Positions 1-6,784 of a stretch of DNA of 6,895 nucleotides are shown here, in pieces (positions within the stretch are counted from its first letter, which is position 1; each line of letters opens with the position of its first letter). The position numbers and the translations under genes were made by a program. The notes beneath the pieces were generated by a model that was given only the letters and a program-made list of their open reading frames with translations, was not told where the DNA came from and made no database searches. The DNA comes from an uncultured Clostridia bacterium. GTDB taxonomy: Bacteria > Bacillota_A > Clostridia > Oscillospirales > Acutalibacteraceae. The DNA is taken from NCBI GenBank assembly GCA_937891215.1, contig CALAEU010000043.1:1-6895 (forward strand), read 5' to 3'.

Positions 1-276
1 CAACTAAATGGACGTATTACTCCTGTTTATCCACATAGAACCTAGAATCTGTGGAAATCAATCTTTACCTTCAGAAGTTGACTGTTAAATAAATGGATAT
101 TATTTTTGAAAGTATTTTCCATCATAGTTATTATAAGATATTTTTTCTTTAAATAAATTCGAAATATCTTTTTCAATATTCTCCTATTGTAATACAAATT
201 GCTGAAAAATGCAATAGCAAATCACTAGAATTTATAATTACAACAAAAAAATGTTTTGTTTAAAATCAACAAATTT
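1..276. other. AT-rich non-coding 3' flank
   Basis: No credible gene is visible here on either strand. The sequence is very AT-rich and stops are frequent in all frames. One + strand frame is open from the left edge to a TAG at 43-45 (14 codons, ending PHRT), so the tail of a convergent gene cannot be excluded. A weak 9-bp AT-only inverted repeat (135-143 with 162-170) followed by five T residues would suit a terminator for such a gene, but an AT-only stem with an 18-nt loop is weak evidence. Confidence 0.5.
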
Positions 277-307
277 GTTTGCCCCACCCCAACTGAGTGG
301 GGCAAAC
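277..307 (-). terminator. Rho-independent terminator of the large dockerin gene
   Basis: An 11-bp GC-rich perfect stem (GTTTGCCCCAC at 277-287, its complement at 297-307) encloses a 9-nt loop. It lies about 45 bases past the stop codon of the large gene on the minus strand. The minus-strand sequence after the stem is T-rich but interrupted (AAATTTGTTGATTTT). The + strand side is also T-rich, so it may act in both directions. No other structure in the 3' flank competes with it. Confidence 0.75.
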
Positions 308-352
308 TTTAAAGTATTTGTTTAAAACTTGAAATTAACTAACAACTGTCAG

Positions 353-3300
353 TTAGCGAAGCCTTGCAAGGTTAGCAACTTCACCGAGGTCGTTTTCGTC
401 GATTACAGAGTTAGGAGCTAAGTCAGCAGCTAAGTTGTAAACGCCGTTAATTTCTGTATATTTAGTTGAAGCAAGTTCAACTATCATACAGTCGAGAACG
501 TCAACAACACCGTCACCAGTAACATCACCTTTAACAACAACTTTGATTGTTGAAAGTGGAACTTTAACACCAGCTTGTGTTGTGTAGATTGTGATAGTAG
601 CACCAGTACCAACGAATTTTTCTTCGCCGTTTTCAAGTGTGTAGTTATCATCAAGTGAAATTCTAATGTCATCAACTGTACCATTAGCAGCTGTTGTACC
701 AGCAAACTGAGCTTTAACTGTTGAAAGAATTTGTTCTGCAGAAAGAACTGTAGTTTTTACTGATTCAGTGATAGGATTATCATCTTTATCGAGTTCGCCA
801 GTAGGAACATTTGAGTTCTCAACTGTGTTTCCGCCGTATGATGTGTTTTTAAATACCATCTTAGAAAGAGCTTTCTTGAGGTCGTCTGCAACGTCATCAA
901 TTTCATCCTGGTCATGTTTGTCAAATGAAACATTTTCAATTGTTTTTGCAGAACCTGGGAAGAGTTGAACTGTGTTGCCGTCTGCATCTGTTAATTCATA
1001 ACCAAGAGCAGCAAGAACAGCACCGAATTCAGCATCTGTATTGTTGTAAAGAGCTGTGTTGTTCATTACAGTTTCTGCTTGTTTAATGAGAGCTAAGAGT
1101 TCTTCGTAATCTGCTTCTTGTGTTGCTGGAATTAAGTTATTACGAGCAACCTGAAGTTGATATTTAGCATCGAAGATTGTGTCTTGTGATGGGCTGTCTT
1201 TTACAGCTTCTGCTCTTTTAAGAGCAGTATCATAAGCTTTCCAGCTACGTTCTGAATAACCCTTAGTGTTATTTGTACCAATTACTGCTTTAGCAGAATT
1301 GATTTCTTTAATGAGGTAAGTGTTAACTACGCCACCACTACGTGGGAGAAGCTTACTAACGCTCTTACCAAGTAAGTCGTTTGTATCTGCAATTTCAGAA
1401 GCCTGAAGATTTGCAAGGTCTTTCTTAGCATTTCTGTAATCTTCTTTAGCTCTTGCAGCATCTTCTGCTGACATATCCTGAAGAAGAGCAAGGATATAAT
1501 CATCTGTTTTATCATATCCGTTAACGTTAACTAACTTCTTGAGGTCGTATTCTGAAATGCCGCTATATGGGAAGAACTTTGTATCAGGAGCTGTAGCCTG
1601 AGCTCTTTCGTAGAGGTTAATCATATTATAAGCGTCATTTCTTAAATCATTTAAATCGTACCAACGATAGAGAGCATAAGTTCTGAAGCTTGCGCCACCA
1701 AGGTCATTATTAACTGTTTTAACTGTGTTTTTAAGAGCAGTAATATATTTTGAAACATCGTTTGCAGATGAAACTTTTGCATTTTCAACATTTTCTACTG
1801 CTGCCTCAAATGCTTCATAAAGCGCTTTGTAGTTAAGAACAGAACTTTCGTTGATGTTCTCTTTTGCACCTCTTAAAGCCTGTGGCAATGCTGTAGCGTA
1901 TGCCTGCCATTCTGCTGAAGAAGTGTTATACTCAGATGGAAGACGTGACATTTCAAGTTCCATATCAACGAGTTCGTTAAGTTTAGCTTTGTACTGACTA
2001 TCATAGAAAATCCAGATAGCTGGTTGGTTTTCGAATCTTGGATTACTTTCTGAGTTCGCGTAACCTGTGTATTTCCATGCGAAACAGCCACCGTTTCTTA
2101 CTGCGTTGCTGAATGTATCCTTGTTACTAAAATCATAAGTAGCTGTTACGTTAACTTCAGCTTTAGTTGTTTCTTTATAAATTTGTGATAACTTCCAGCC
2201 ATTCTGTTCCTGAGCACCTGAAACATCAACACCACCTGTGGTTTTTGTATTATACCAGTCACCCTCAGGTCTGGAAACAGTATATGCAACCTTACCATCG
2301 CAGGAGTTAATGAAAGCAGTAATTTCCTCTTCTGTATATTGTGATAAGTCATAAATATGAGTACCACCATAAACAGCTACATCCCAATCACCATTATCTG
2401 CTGTATACGTTTGATCACCGGTATCAGTTAAATCTTCACCAGCAGGTCTTAACCACATATATTTACTTATTGTTGAAGATTCTGTTGTGAGTGGTGTTTC
2501 ACCATCAGAACCTGTCATTCTATAAGTAACATCGAAACGAACAAGTGCACCTTCTGCCGGAATGCTGTTTACTTTGTAATTAACAGGTGTAGACTGTCCG
2601 TAAGTTAAAGGACTTGTAGCTGTGCTTGAGAGTGATACATAAGATGTAGCACTACCATCAAAGTTACAAACTGCTACATTATCAATAATTAAATTGTAAT
2701 GTTGGTCTTGCTGACGTGCACCATCTTTCATGTAACCACGCCAGATACCGTAAGATTTATTCTTAATTGTGAAACTATAATCTCCTGTATTAGCAATAAC
2801 GCTGTCAACATCAATACCAGGAGCTTTAAATGTTTGTTCACCACCGAAGTCAGAAATGAACAAAGCAACTAACGGAAGAGCACTTCTTACAATAGCTTCT
2901 TTTCTTGCATTAAGACCTGTAAGAAGGTTGAAAATAGTTGTTTTAAGACTTGCCTGTGAAAGGGCATTGTTAATTGGTTCTGCTGCTTCTGGATCTGCAA
3001 CTAAAATAGTCTTACCAAACAAGCAACTAAGAATTCCGTTAGCAAGATTAAGAATTACAACAGGAATGTTATCAGCCTCAAGAAGACTGTCATCTCTGCC
3101 AGTTCTACCAAATACACCAAGAAGAACTTCAAGGTCAAGGTCATCAATAACATCAATAAGTTTATTGAATACTACTTCAACATCGAGTGCATACTTATCA
3201 GTTGAACAACCAACAAGCATACCGAGTGGAAGAAGTTTGTTAAGAGCTGTTGAAACAATGTCAAATGCATTGCCTGCATAGTTGTTTGAAACTTCAACTG

Positions 3301-5224
3301 TATCGTTCTTATCGTTATAAGAAGTTACGCAACGAACTGAGTTAATAGTTTTAGGTTCAAGACCTAAGATAACACTGAAATCCTGACCGTCAGAAATATA
3401 ATCTATAGCCCAGTCAACGATTTCTTCAAGAACACCCATATAAGCAGGGGCACCTGCATCTACTGCAAATTTCTTGATTTGTGCGAGTGTATTTAAATCA
3501 ACATTGAAACTTGAAATATTATCAAGGTAAACTGCTGCTAAGTCAAGACCCATATTAAGAATGAGTTCCATCCACTGAGCAGATGACTTTGTCTGGAATG
3601 TTCTGCCTGAAGCAAGAGAAGCGTCAACAAAGATCTGGTCATCATAGTTGATTTGTGGAGTAAGGTCTGACAAGAATTCTCTTACAAGAAGAGCTGCAGT
3701 TTGTTCAATCTGAACACCTGGTGTAAACATATCAAGGTCATAAACGAGCTGTGGTAATGCATCACCTAAGAATGGGAGAAGCATGTAAGCTATAAGACCT
3801 TCTCTGCCTGCTGCATTGTTTTCGAATGAATCAACTTTCTTGATGAAATCAGCATTTGCTTTTAATGTGTTAAGGTCAACATAAAGTGGGTTTCTGCCAA
3901 AGAACTCAAATGTGAAGTTCTTAAGAAGGAACTTAGCTGTTGTCATTAAGTTTTCATTGAAGTTTGTGTTGTCACCATCTACCCAAAGAGCATCTATACT
4001 ATTAACACCGAAACGTTGAAGATAACCAGGGTTAATAGCTGTTTCAAGAATTACATGGATAATATGGTTAAGACAACCAATGATTGATTTATACTGTGGA
4101 ACTAACTCATCGAAATTGAATGTTGTACTATCAAGTTTGTAATTCCAGTTTACTGCTTCGTAAAGGTCATTAGCATTGTAAGCTTCAGCTCTCTGATAAC
4201 GGTGCTGTAAAGCTGTTTTTTCAACTTGGTTACCATTTTCGTCAGTCACATACTGAATGTTACCATTAGCATCAAGAACAGGTCTTGTAACATAATCTCT
4301 GAAGTACCAAACGCCATCTACTTCCCACATCTGTGCGTTGCAGAAGTAGTTTTTAACTTCGCCAGCGTCTTCTGGTTTACCATCTACTACATTAATAAAG
4401 TCAGCGTCGCTTTTAATGCGAGTAATTTCATCTGCATCTTTCTTTTCGTCAAGAGTTACGAAATCAACACCCAAAGCTTCCATAAAGAGCTTCTTAACAT
4501 CGTGGTTAAGAGCAACTGTACCGAAATCTTCGTAAGCTGTCTGGAGAATCTGGTCTACAATATCAAGAATTGAATTGTCTTTGAGAGATAAATTCTTACC
4601 CTGAAGTTTAGATTCTGAAAGGATAACAGAATCCATATCCCAATCTTTTCCACCAGCTTCATTATAAGTATATTTCTGTGGTTTTGTAAGAAGAGTTGTT
4701 ATAGCTGTAGCAATGGTTGCATCTGTTGTAGGAACTGATTGACCAGCAGCCTTTAATTCTTCAGCGTCTAAATCATGGCCATAAGAACCATAAAGAAGCA
4801 TATCGTATGCTAAACCTGCAACAAGACCGTCAACATCCATAAGGATGTCGTTAACCGGTTGTACAAGTGCTTTTATATCATAAAAAGCTTGAACCACATC
4901 TACAAGACCACCGGCTTCAATACCGCCACTCTGTAAAAGACCATAAGGAGCTCTTGAAAGAACTTCAGCATTAGTATCATTCATTAAGAAATCAAGAAGA
5001 CAATAAAGAACTTGTAAGTCACCATCACTTCTCTGAACAACGTGACCGTTGTATTTAAGTCTGTCTCGTTGAGCAGCGAGTGTTTTAACGTCACCACCAG
5101 CAGTACCTGGTAAGTTACCGTCCAATAAAGCGTAAATATCATTAAGAGCAGAGTTAATAGATGTTAAGTCAAGTTTGAGTTTGATAACAACAAAGTCTTC
5201 ATCAATAACACCAAGACCAGGCAT
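353..5224 (-). CDS. Leaderless large dockerin protein (putative silent cassette)
   Basis: This is a 1623-residue protein of unknown specific function. Its end (about residues 1566-1621) is a type I dockerin. The first calcium loop fits DxTxDGxxDxxD (D1567, T1569, D1571, D1575, D1578). The second is degenerate, DxAxNSxIDxxD (D1601, A1603, N1605, D1609, D1612). Dockerins bind cohesins in cellulosome-like surface complexes, so it is probably extracellular. Residues 1-800 are mostly amphipathic helix with no family I recognise. Residues 810-1075 look beta-rich. Residues 1078-1145 and 1302-1367 resemble FIVAR helical repeats (moderate confidence). There is no LPXTG motif or catalytic domain that I can identify. 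The gene lacks a signal peptide: its frame opens at 5263, directly after a TAG stop at 5264-5266. The first ATG (5224) has no good Shine-Dalgarno and no visible promoter. Codons 1-95 lie in a 324-bp exact repeat of the upstream leader ORF. Joined to that leader it would form a 1684-residue secreted protein. It is therefore either a silent cassette or a damaged gene. Confidence 0.85.
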   Translation of the reverse strand: MPGLGVIDEDFVVIKLKLDLTSINSALNDIYALLDGNLPGTAGGDVKTLAAQRDRLKYNGHVVQRSDGDLQVLYCLLDFLMNDTNAEVLSRAPYGLLQSGGIEAGGLVDVVQAFYDIKALVQPVNDILMDVDGLVAGLAYDMLLYGSYGHDLDAEELKAAGQSVPTTDATIATAITTLLTKPQKYTYNEAGGKDWDMDSVILSESKLQGKNLSLKDNSILDIVDQILQTAYEDFGTVALNHDVKKLFMEALGVDFVTLDEKKDADEITRIKSDADFINVVDGKPEDAGEVKNYFCNAQMWEVDGVWYFRDYVTRPVLDANGNIQYVTDENGNQVEKTALQHRYQRAEAYNANDLYEAVNWNYKLDSTTFNFDELVPQYKSIIGCLNHIIHVILETAINPGYLQRFGVNSIDALWVDGDNTNFNENLMTTAKFLLKNFTFEFFGRNPLYVDLNTLKANADFIKKVDSFENNAAGREGLIAYMLLPFLGDALPQLVYDLDMFTPGVQIEQTAALLVREFLSDLTPQINYDDQIFVDASLASGRTFQTKSSAQWMELILNMGLDLAAVYLDNISSFNVDLNTLAQIKKFAVDAGAPAYMGVLEEIVDWAIDYISDGQDFSVILGLEPKTINSVRCVTSYNDKNDTVEVSNNYAGNAFDIVSTALNKLLPLGMLVGCSTDKYALDVEVVFNKLIDVIDDLDLEVLLGVFGRTGRDDSLLEADNIPVVILNLANGILSCLFGKTILVADPEAAEPINNALSQASLKTTIFNLLTGLNARKEAIVRSALPLVALFISDFGGEQTFKAPGIDVDSVIANTGDYSFTIKNKSYGIWRGYMKDGARQQDQHYNLIIDNVAVCNFDGSATSYVSLSSTATSPLTYGQSTPVNYKVNSIPAEGALVRFDVTYRMTGSDGETPLTTESSTISKYMWLRPAGEDLTDTGDQTYTADNGDWDVAVYGGTHIYDLSQYTEEEITAFINSCDGKVAYTVSRPEGDWYNTKTTGGVDVSGAQEQNGWKLSQIYKETTKAEVNVTATYDFSNKDTFSNAVRNGGCFAWKYTGYANSESNPRFENQPAIWIFYDSQYKAKLNELVDMELEMSRLPSEYNTSSAEWQAYATALPQALRGAKENINESSVLNYKALYEAFEAAVENVENAKVSSANDVSKYITALKNTVKTVNNDLGGASFRTYALYRWYDLNDLRNDAYNMINLYERAQATAPDTKFFPYSGISEYDLKKLVNVNGYDKTDDYILALLQDMSAEDAARAKEDYRNAKKDLANLQASEIADTNDLLGKSVSKLLPRSGGVVNTYLIKEINSAKAVIGTNNTKGYSERSWKAYDTALKRAEAVKDSPSQDTIFDAKYQLQVARNNLIPATQEADYEELLALIKQAETVMNNTALYNNTDAEFGAVLAALGYELTDADGNTVQLFPGSAKTIENVSFDKHDQDEIDDVADDLKKALSKMVFKNTSYGGNTVENSNVPTGELDKDDNPITESVKTTVLSAEQILSTVKAQFAGTTAANGTVDDIRISLDDNYTLENGEEKFVGTGATITIYTTQAGVKVPLSTIKVVVKGDVTGDGVVDVLDCMIVELASTKYTEINGVYNLAADLAPNSVIDENDLGEVANLARLR

Positions 5225-5263
5225 AACATCTCTGTCGAGTGAGTCGAGAACAATATTAGCAAC
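4940..5263 (-). repeat. 324-bp exact direct repeat, copy in the silent cassette
   Basis: This copy encodes the segment from VANIVLDSLD through SRAPYG at the front of the large cassette. It matches 5485-5808 without a mismatch by eye. Homology ends abruptly at both sides: 4939 is G against T at 5484, and 5264 is C against T at 5809. The inner boundary is a codon boundary (just after the glycine of SRAPYG). The absence of even synonymous differences points to recent duplication, continuing gene conversion, or an assembly artefact. Confidence 0.95.
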
Positions 5264-5303
5264 CTATGATTGGGAATTAAAAATTGCGGAACTGCGTTGC
5301 ATT
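5257..5303. repeat. 47-bp inverted repeat, left copy (cassette front)
   Basis: This is the exact reverse complement of the last 47 bases of the window (6849-6895). The first seven bases belong to the cassette coding sequence (minus strand GTTGCTA). The remaining 40 are a non-coding leader that contains the TAG stop at 5264-5266. The two copies diverge just past 5303. The expressed leader ORF does not carry the 40-base leader, so it appears to mark the start of unexpressed copies. Confidence 0.93.
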
Positions 5304-5402
5304 GTAAATAAAACGAAAAATTAACTTCTACAATCGTAGGGGCAGACCTGTGGTCGCCCGTAGTAGTGAGAACAATTTTTTATTATAACAAATCAATCGA
5401 GT
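5292..5402. repeat. Interspersed intergenic repeat, copy 1, with hairpin
   Basis: About 110 bases here match 6600-6708 in the same orientation, with scattered substitutions and small indels. Shared blocks include AAAAATTAACTTC, GACCTGTGGTCGCCCGTAG and AATCAATCGAGT. The centre (5340-5359) folds into a hairpin: GGGC, a bulged A, GACC, a TGT loop, GGTCGCCC. It overlaps the end of the truncated leader ORF and supplies that ORF's last codons and stop. Similar hairpin-bearing spacer repeats are common in gut Clostridia, but I cannot name the family. Confidence 0.8.
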
Positions 5403-5952
5403 TTAGTAAACTAAAACATAACGAAGCAAAAACAATCCGTTGAAATACTTGAATAATAGTGTTAATACCACCCTCTTCAAGTATACCATAAGGAGCTCTT
5501 GAAAGAACTTCAGCATTAGTATCATTCATTAAGAAATCAAGAAGACAATAAAGAACTTGTAAGTCACCATCACTTCTCTGAACAACGTGACCGTTGTATT
5601 TAAGTCTGTCTCGTTGAGCAGCGAGTGTTTTAACGTCACCACCAGCAGTACCTGGTAAGTTACCGTCCAATAAAGCGTAAATATCATTAAGAGCAGAGTT
5701 AATAGATGTTAAGTCAAGTTTGAGTTTGATAACAACAAAGTCTTCATCAATAACACCAAGACCAGGCATAACATCTCTGTCGAGTGAGTCGAGAACAATA
5801 TTAGCAACTTGCTCAGGTGTTAAAGCTGCATTATCCATTGAGTCGTAATGAACGTCTTCTCTAGCAATCGCTGCATTACCTACAACAGAAACAGTACCGA
5901 TTAACATAAGCATTGCTAAAAAGATGCTTAATAATTTTTTTGTTTGTTTCAT
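5383..5952 (-). CDS. Truncated dockerin-protein leader ORF with signal peptide
   Basis: This is a 189-residue ORF. The start at 5952 is chosen because GGAGG (5961-5965) sits 8 bases upstream; an ATG at 6033 in the same frame has no such site and would bury the signal peptide. Residues 1-30 are a typical Sec signal peptide: basic MKQTKK, a hydrophobic core LLSIFLAMLMLIGT, and an AIA motif giving likely cleavage after residue 30. Residues 49-156 are identical to the start of the large cassette. Residues 157-171 (ILEEGGINTIIQVFQ) are similar to, but not the same as, the cassette's LLQSGGIEAGG...VVQAFYD, so they derive from a paralogue. Residues 172-189 are translated largely from spacer and intergenic repeat. 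The body and the dockerin are missing, so as it stands it could give only a short secreted fragment. I read it as an expression site awaiting or having lost a body; it could also be a simple pseudogene remnant. Confidence 0.75.
   Translation of the reverse strand: MKQTKKLLSIFLAMLMLIGTVSVVGNAAIAREDVHYDSMDNAALTPEQVANIVLDSLDRDVMPGLGVIDEDFVVIKLKLDLTSINSALNDIYALLDGNLPGTAGGDVKTLAAQRDRLKYNGHVVQRSDGDLQVLYCLLDFLMNDTNAEVLSRAPYGILEEGGINTIIQVFQRIVFASLCFSLLNSIDLL
5485..5808 (-). repeat. 324-bp exact direct repeat, copy in the expressed leader ORF
   Basis: This is the second copy of the sequence at 4940-5263, 545 bp away in the same orientation. Here it joins in frame to the signal peptide (upstream codons for LTPEQ). 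Recombination between the copies would delete 545 bp and fuse promoter, signal peptide and large cassette seamlessly. Confidence 0.95.
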
Positions 5953-5960
5953 AAATTTTT

Positions 5961-5965
5961 CCTCC
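5961..5965 (-). promoter_or_regulatory. Ribosome binding site that decides the leader start
   Basis: A perfect GGAGG on the minus strand stands 8 bases before the ATG at 5950-5952. It is the only strong Shine-Dalgarno seen upstream of either ORF, and it places the start at MKQTKK. Confidence 0.9.
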
Positions 5966-6011
5966 ATCATATTTTTAGTACGCCAATACAAAAATACGCG
6001 TGCGCTGATTT

Positions 6012-6040
6012 CAATGCAAAATGCAAAACGCAAAATGCAG
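6012..6040. repeat. Short tandem AAAATGC-like repeat in the 5' leader
   Basis: This is a run of near-identical 7-8 base units (AATGC, AAAATGC, AAAACGC, AAAATGC) ending in AATGCAGAATT. A related stretch ending in the same AATGCAGAATT is at 6566-6599. It lies in the transcribed leader of the signal-peptide ORF. Low-complexity spacer repeats of this type occur between genes in many Firmicutes; no function is apparent. Confidence 0.6.
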
Positions 6041-6046
6041 AATTAA

Positions 6047-6096
6047 CTAATTACAACCACGCACCAGTTGTAATTAGCTGTTAGGGGTAACCTAAC
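6047..6096 (-). promoter_or_regulatory. Two hairpins in the long 5' leader
   Basis: A perfect 11-bp stem (CTAATTACAAC at 6047-6057 with 6067-6077) has a 9-nt loop. Next to it is a 6-bp stem (GTTAGG at 6080-6085 with CCTAAC at 6091-6096) with a 5-nt loop. Both would form in the RNA running from the promoter near 6312-6340 to the start at 5952. The larger stem is followed in the RNA by an interrupted T-rich stretch rather than a T run, so it is a poor intrinsic terminator. I do not recognise a riboswitch class. RNA stability or attenuation roles are possible but unproven. Confidence 0.5.
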
Positions 6097-6240
6097 ATAT
6101 TTGTGTAACGGTAAAACGAAGACAAGTAAAACAAATTTAAAGGGGTTGCGGGTCTGACCTACCCTCTGCCACAGTATTTTTCACTTTCTTAATTTTACCA
6201 ACCACACTGTTAGGCAAAAATGGATTTGCAACAAAGCCTA

Positions 6241-6268
6241 TATATAATAGTATATAAAACTATCACAA
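6241..6268 (-). promoter_or_regulatory. Possible secondary promoter
   Basis: A minus-strand TTGTGA (6263-6268) and TATATA (6241-6246) are separated by 16 bases in a very AT-rich stretch. The match is weaker than that of the promoter just upstream, and AT-rich DNA makes chance matches common. It would give a leader of about 280 bases. Confidence 0.25.
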
Positions 6269-6311
6269 CAAGACACAATTGCCCCATTACCCCAACTTTA
6301 TGGTTAACTTA

Positions 6312-6340
6312 ATTTTACACTAAATAGCAAGATTTGTCAA
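6312..6340 (-). promoter_or_regulatory. Sigma-A type promoter of the signal-peptide ORF
   Basis: The minus strand carries a perfect -35 box TTGACA (6335-6340), a 17-base spacer and a -10 box TAAAAT (6312-6317, five of six consensus). Transcription would start near 6305, giving a 5' leader of about 350 bases before the ATG at 5952. No comparable promoter was found in the 221-bp gap before the large cassette, so this seems to be the only promoter able to drive this family in the window. Confidence 0.7.
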
Positions 6341-6467
6341 CGAATTTAGCGTGTTAAAGTTGCATAAAATAGGATTTGATTTTTTGGTGTAGTTGCTATA
6401 TCAGTAGCAAGTGTGTAAGTATGCAAGGAGCAAGTGAAAAGAAAAGAAAAGTTTCCTTTACGAATAT

Positions 6468-6495
6468 AAAATTTTCGCGTTAGCGAAAATTTTTT
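6468..6495 (+). terminator. Terminator-like hairpin upstream of the promoter
   Basis: A perfect 11-bp stem (AAAATTTTCGC at 6468-6478 with 6483-6493) closed by a GTTA loop runs into T residues 6490-6495. It is nearly symmetrical, so it could act on either strand. No gene that it would serve lies within the window on the + strand. On the minus strand it could insulate the promoter at 6312-6340 from transcription entering from the right. Confidence 0.5.
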
Positions 6496-6565
6496 GCAGT
6501 TTTTTCGAATATTTGTTCGGTTGAGGATTGTTTTTTGCCATTAGTCATTAGGGTCAGAGCTTTTG

Positions 6566-6599
6566 AAATGCACAATTCACAATGCATAATGCAGAATTT
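6566..6599. repeat. Low-complexity AATGC repeat tract
   Basis: Several AATGC-containing units (AAATGCACAATTCACAATGC, then ATAATGCAGAATT) recall the tract at 6012-6040 and end in the same AATGCAGAATT. The tract abuts the second copy of the interspersed repeat. It looks like intergenic filler rather than a functional site. Confidence 0.5.
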
Positions 6600-6708
6600 C
6601 TGTGTTGCACTATAAATGAAATAAAAAATTAACTTCCACTATGGTAGGTAGACCTGTGGTCGCCCGTAGTAGTGGGAACAATTTTTAATTATAATAAATC
6701 AATCGAGT
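6600..6708. repeat. Interspersed intergenic repeat, copy 2, with hairpin
   Basis: This is the imperfect direct copy of 5292-5402. The hairpin is kept in weaker form: GACC (6651-6654), a TGT loop and GGTC (6658-6661), with outer pairs including a G-U. The copy lies in the spacer upstream of the promoter, while copy 1 lies before the silent cassette. The spacer and promoter sides of the locus therefore share mobile or recombining sequence. Confidence 0.75.
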
Positions 6709-6764
6709 GTAATAAATCATAATTTATCATTTCAAATGCATTCTAAAACACAACGTGTTGTCAC

Positions 6765-6784
6765 GGGAGAGCAAAGCTCATCCC
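6765..6784. repeat. Third hairpin of the bulged-stem type
   Basis: GGGAGAGC (6765-6772), an AAA loop, then GCTC, a bulged A and TCCC (to 6784). The next bases, CTACGA, read TCGTAG on the minus strand, the same flank that precedes the 5340-5359 hairpin. The design is an 8-bp stem, a 3-nt loop and a single bulge after four pairs. This matches the 5340-5359 hairpin although the stem bases differ, suggesting a related element in the opposite orientation. Confidence 0.5.

Noticed and set aside
27..35. Perfect DnaA-box sequence TTATCCACA near the left edge
   Set aside because: It is a single 9-mer with only a poor second match (ATTTCCACA, minus strand, near 50-58), and no dnaA, dnaN or box cluster is present. 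A chance occurrence is plausible in AT-rich DNA.
1..45. Possible C-terminus of a + strand protein running in from the left (ends in PHRT)
   Set aside because: Only 14 codons are visible, with no recognisable motif; this is too short to support a gene.
2856..3281. 141-codon + strand open frame opposite the large gene
   Set aside because: It is antisense shadow of the minus-strand dockerin gene, with no ribosome binding site or promoter and a serine/leucine/arginine-rich composition typical of antisense reading.
4226..4573. 115-codon + strand open frame opposite the large gene
   Set aside because: It lies wholly inside the large coding sequence in antisense, with no start signals; treated as a chance frame.
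5264..5484. Insertion sequence between the two 324-bp copies
   Set aside because: The 221-bp gap encodes no transposase, and no terminal inverted repeats or target duplication frame it. It is better explained as cassette leader plus intergenic repeat plus paralogue remnant.
5953..6033. Upstream in-frame ATG at 6033 extending the signal-peptide ORF by 27 residues
   Set aside because: The extension is translated from the AATGC repeat tract, lacks a ribosome binding site and would bury the signal peptide; GGAGG clearly marks the start at 5952.
6012..6040. CRISPR-like short repeats
   Set aside because: The units are 7-8 bases, adjacent and without spacers; they are low-complexity tandem repeats, not a CRISPR array.
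6421..6483. 20-codon + strand ORF (MQGASEKKRKV...)
   Set aside because: It has no Shine-Dalgarno at the right distance and it ends within the terminator-like hairpin, so it is probably chance.
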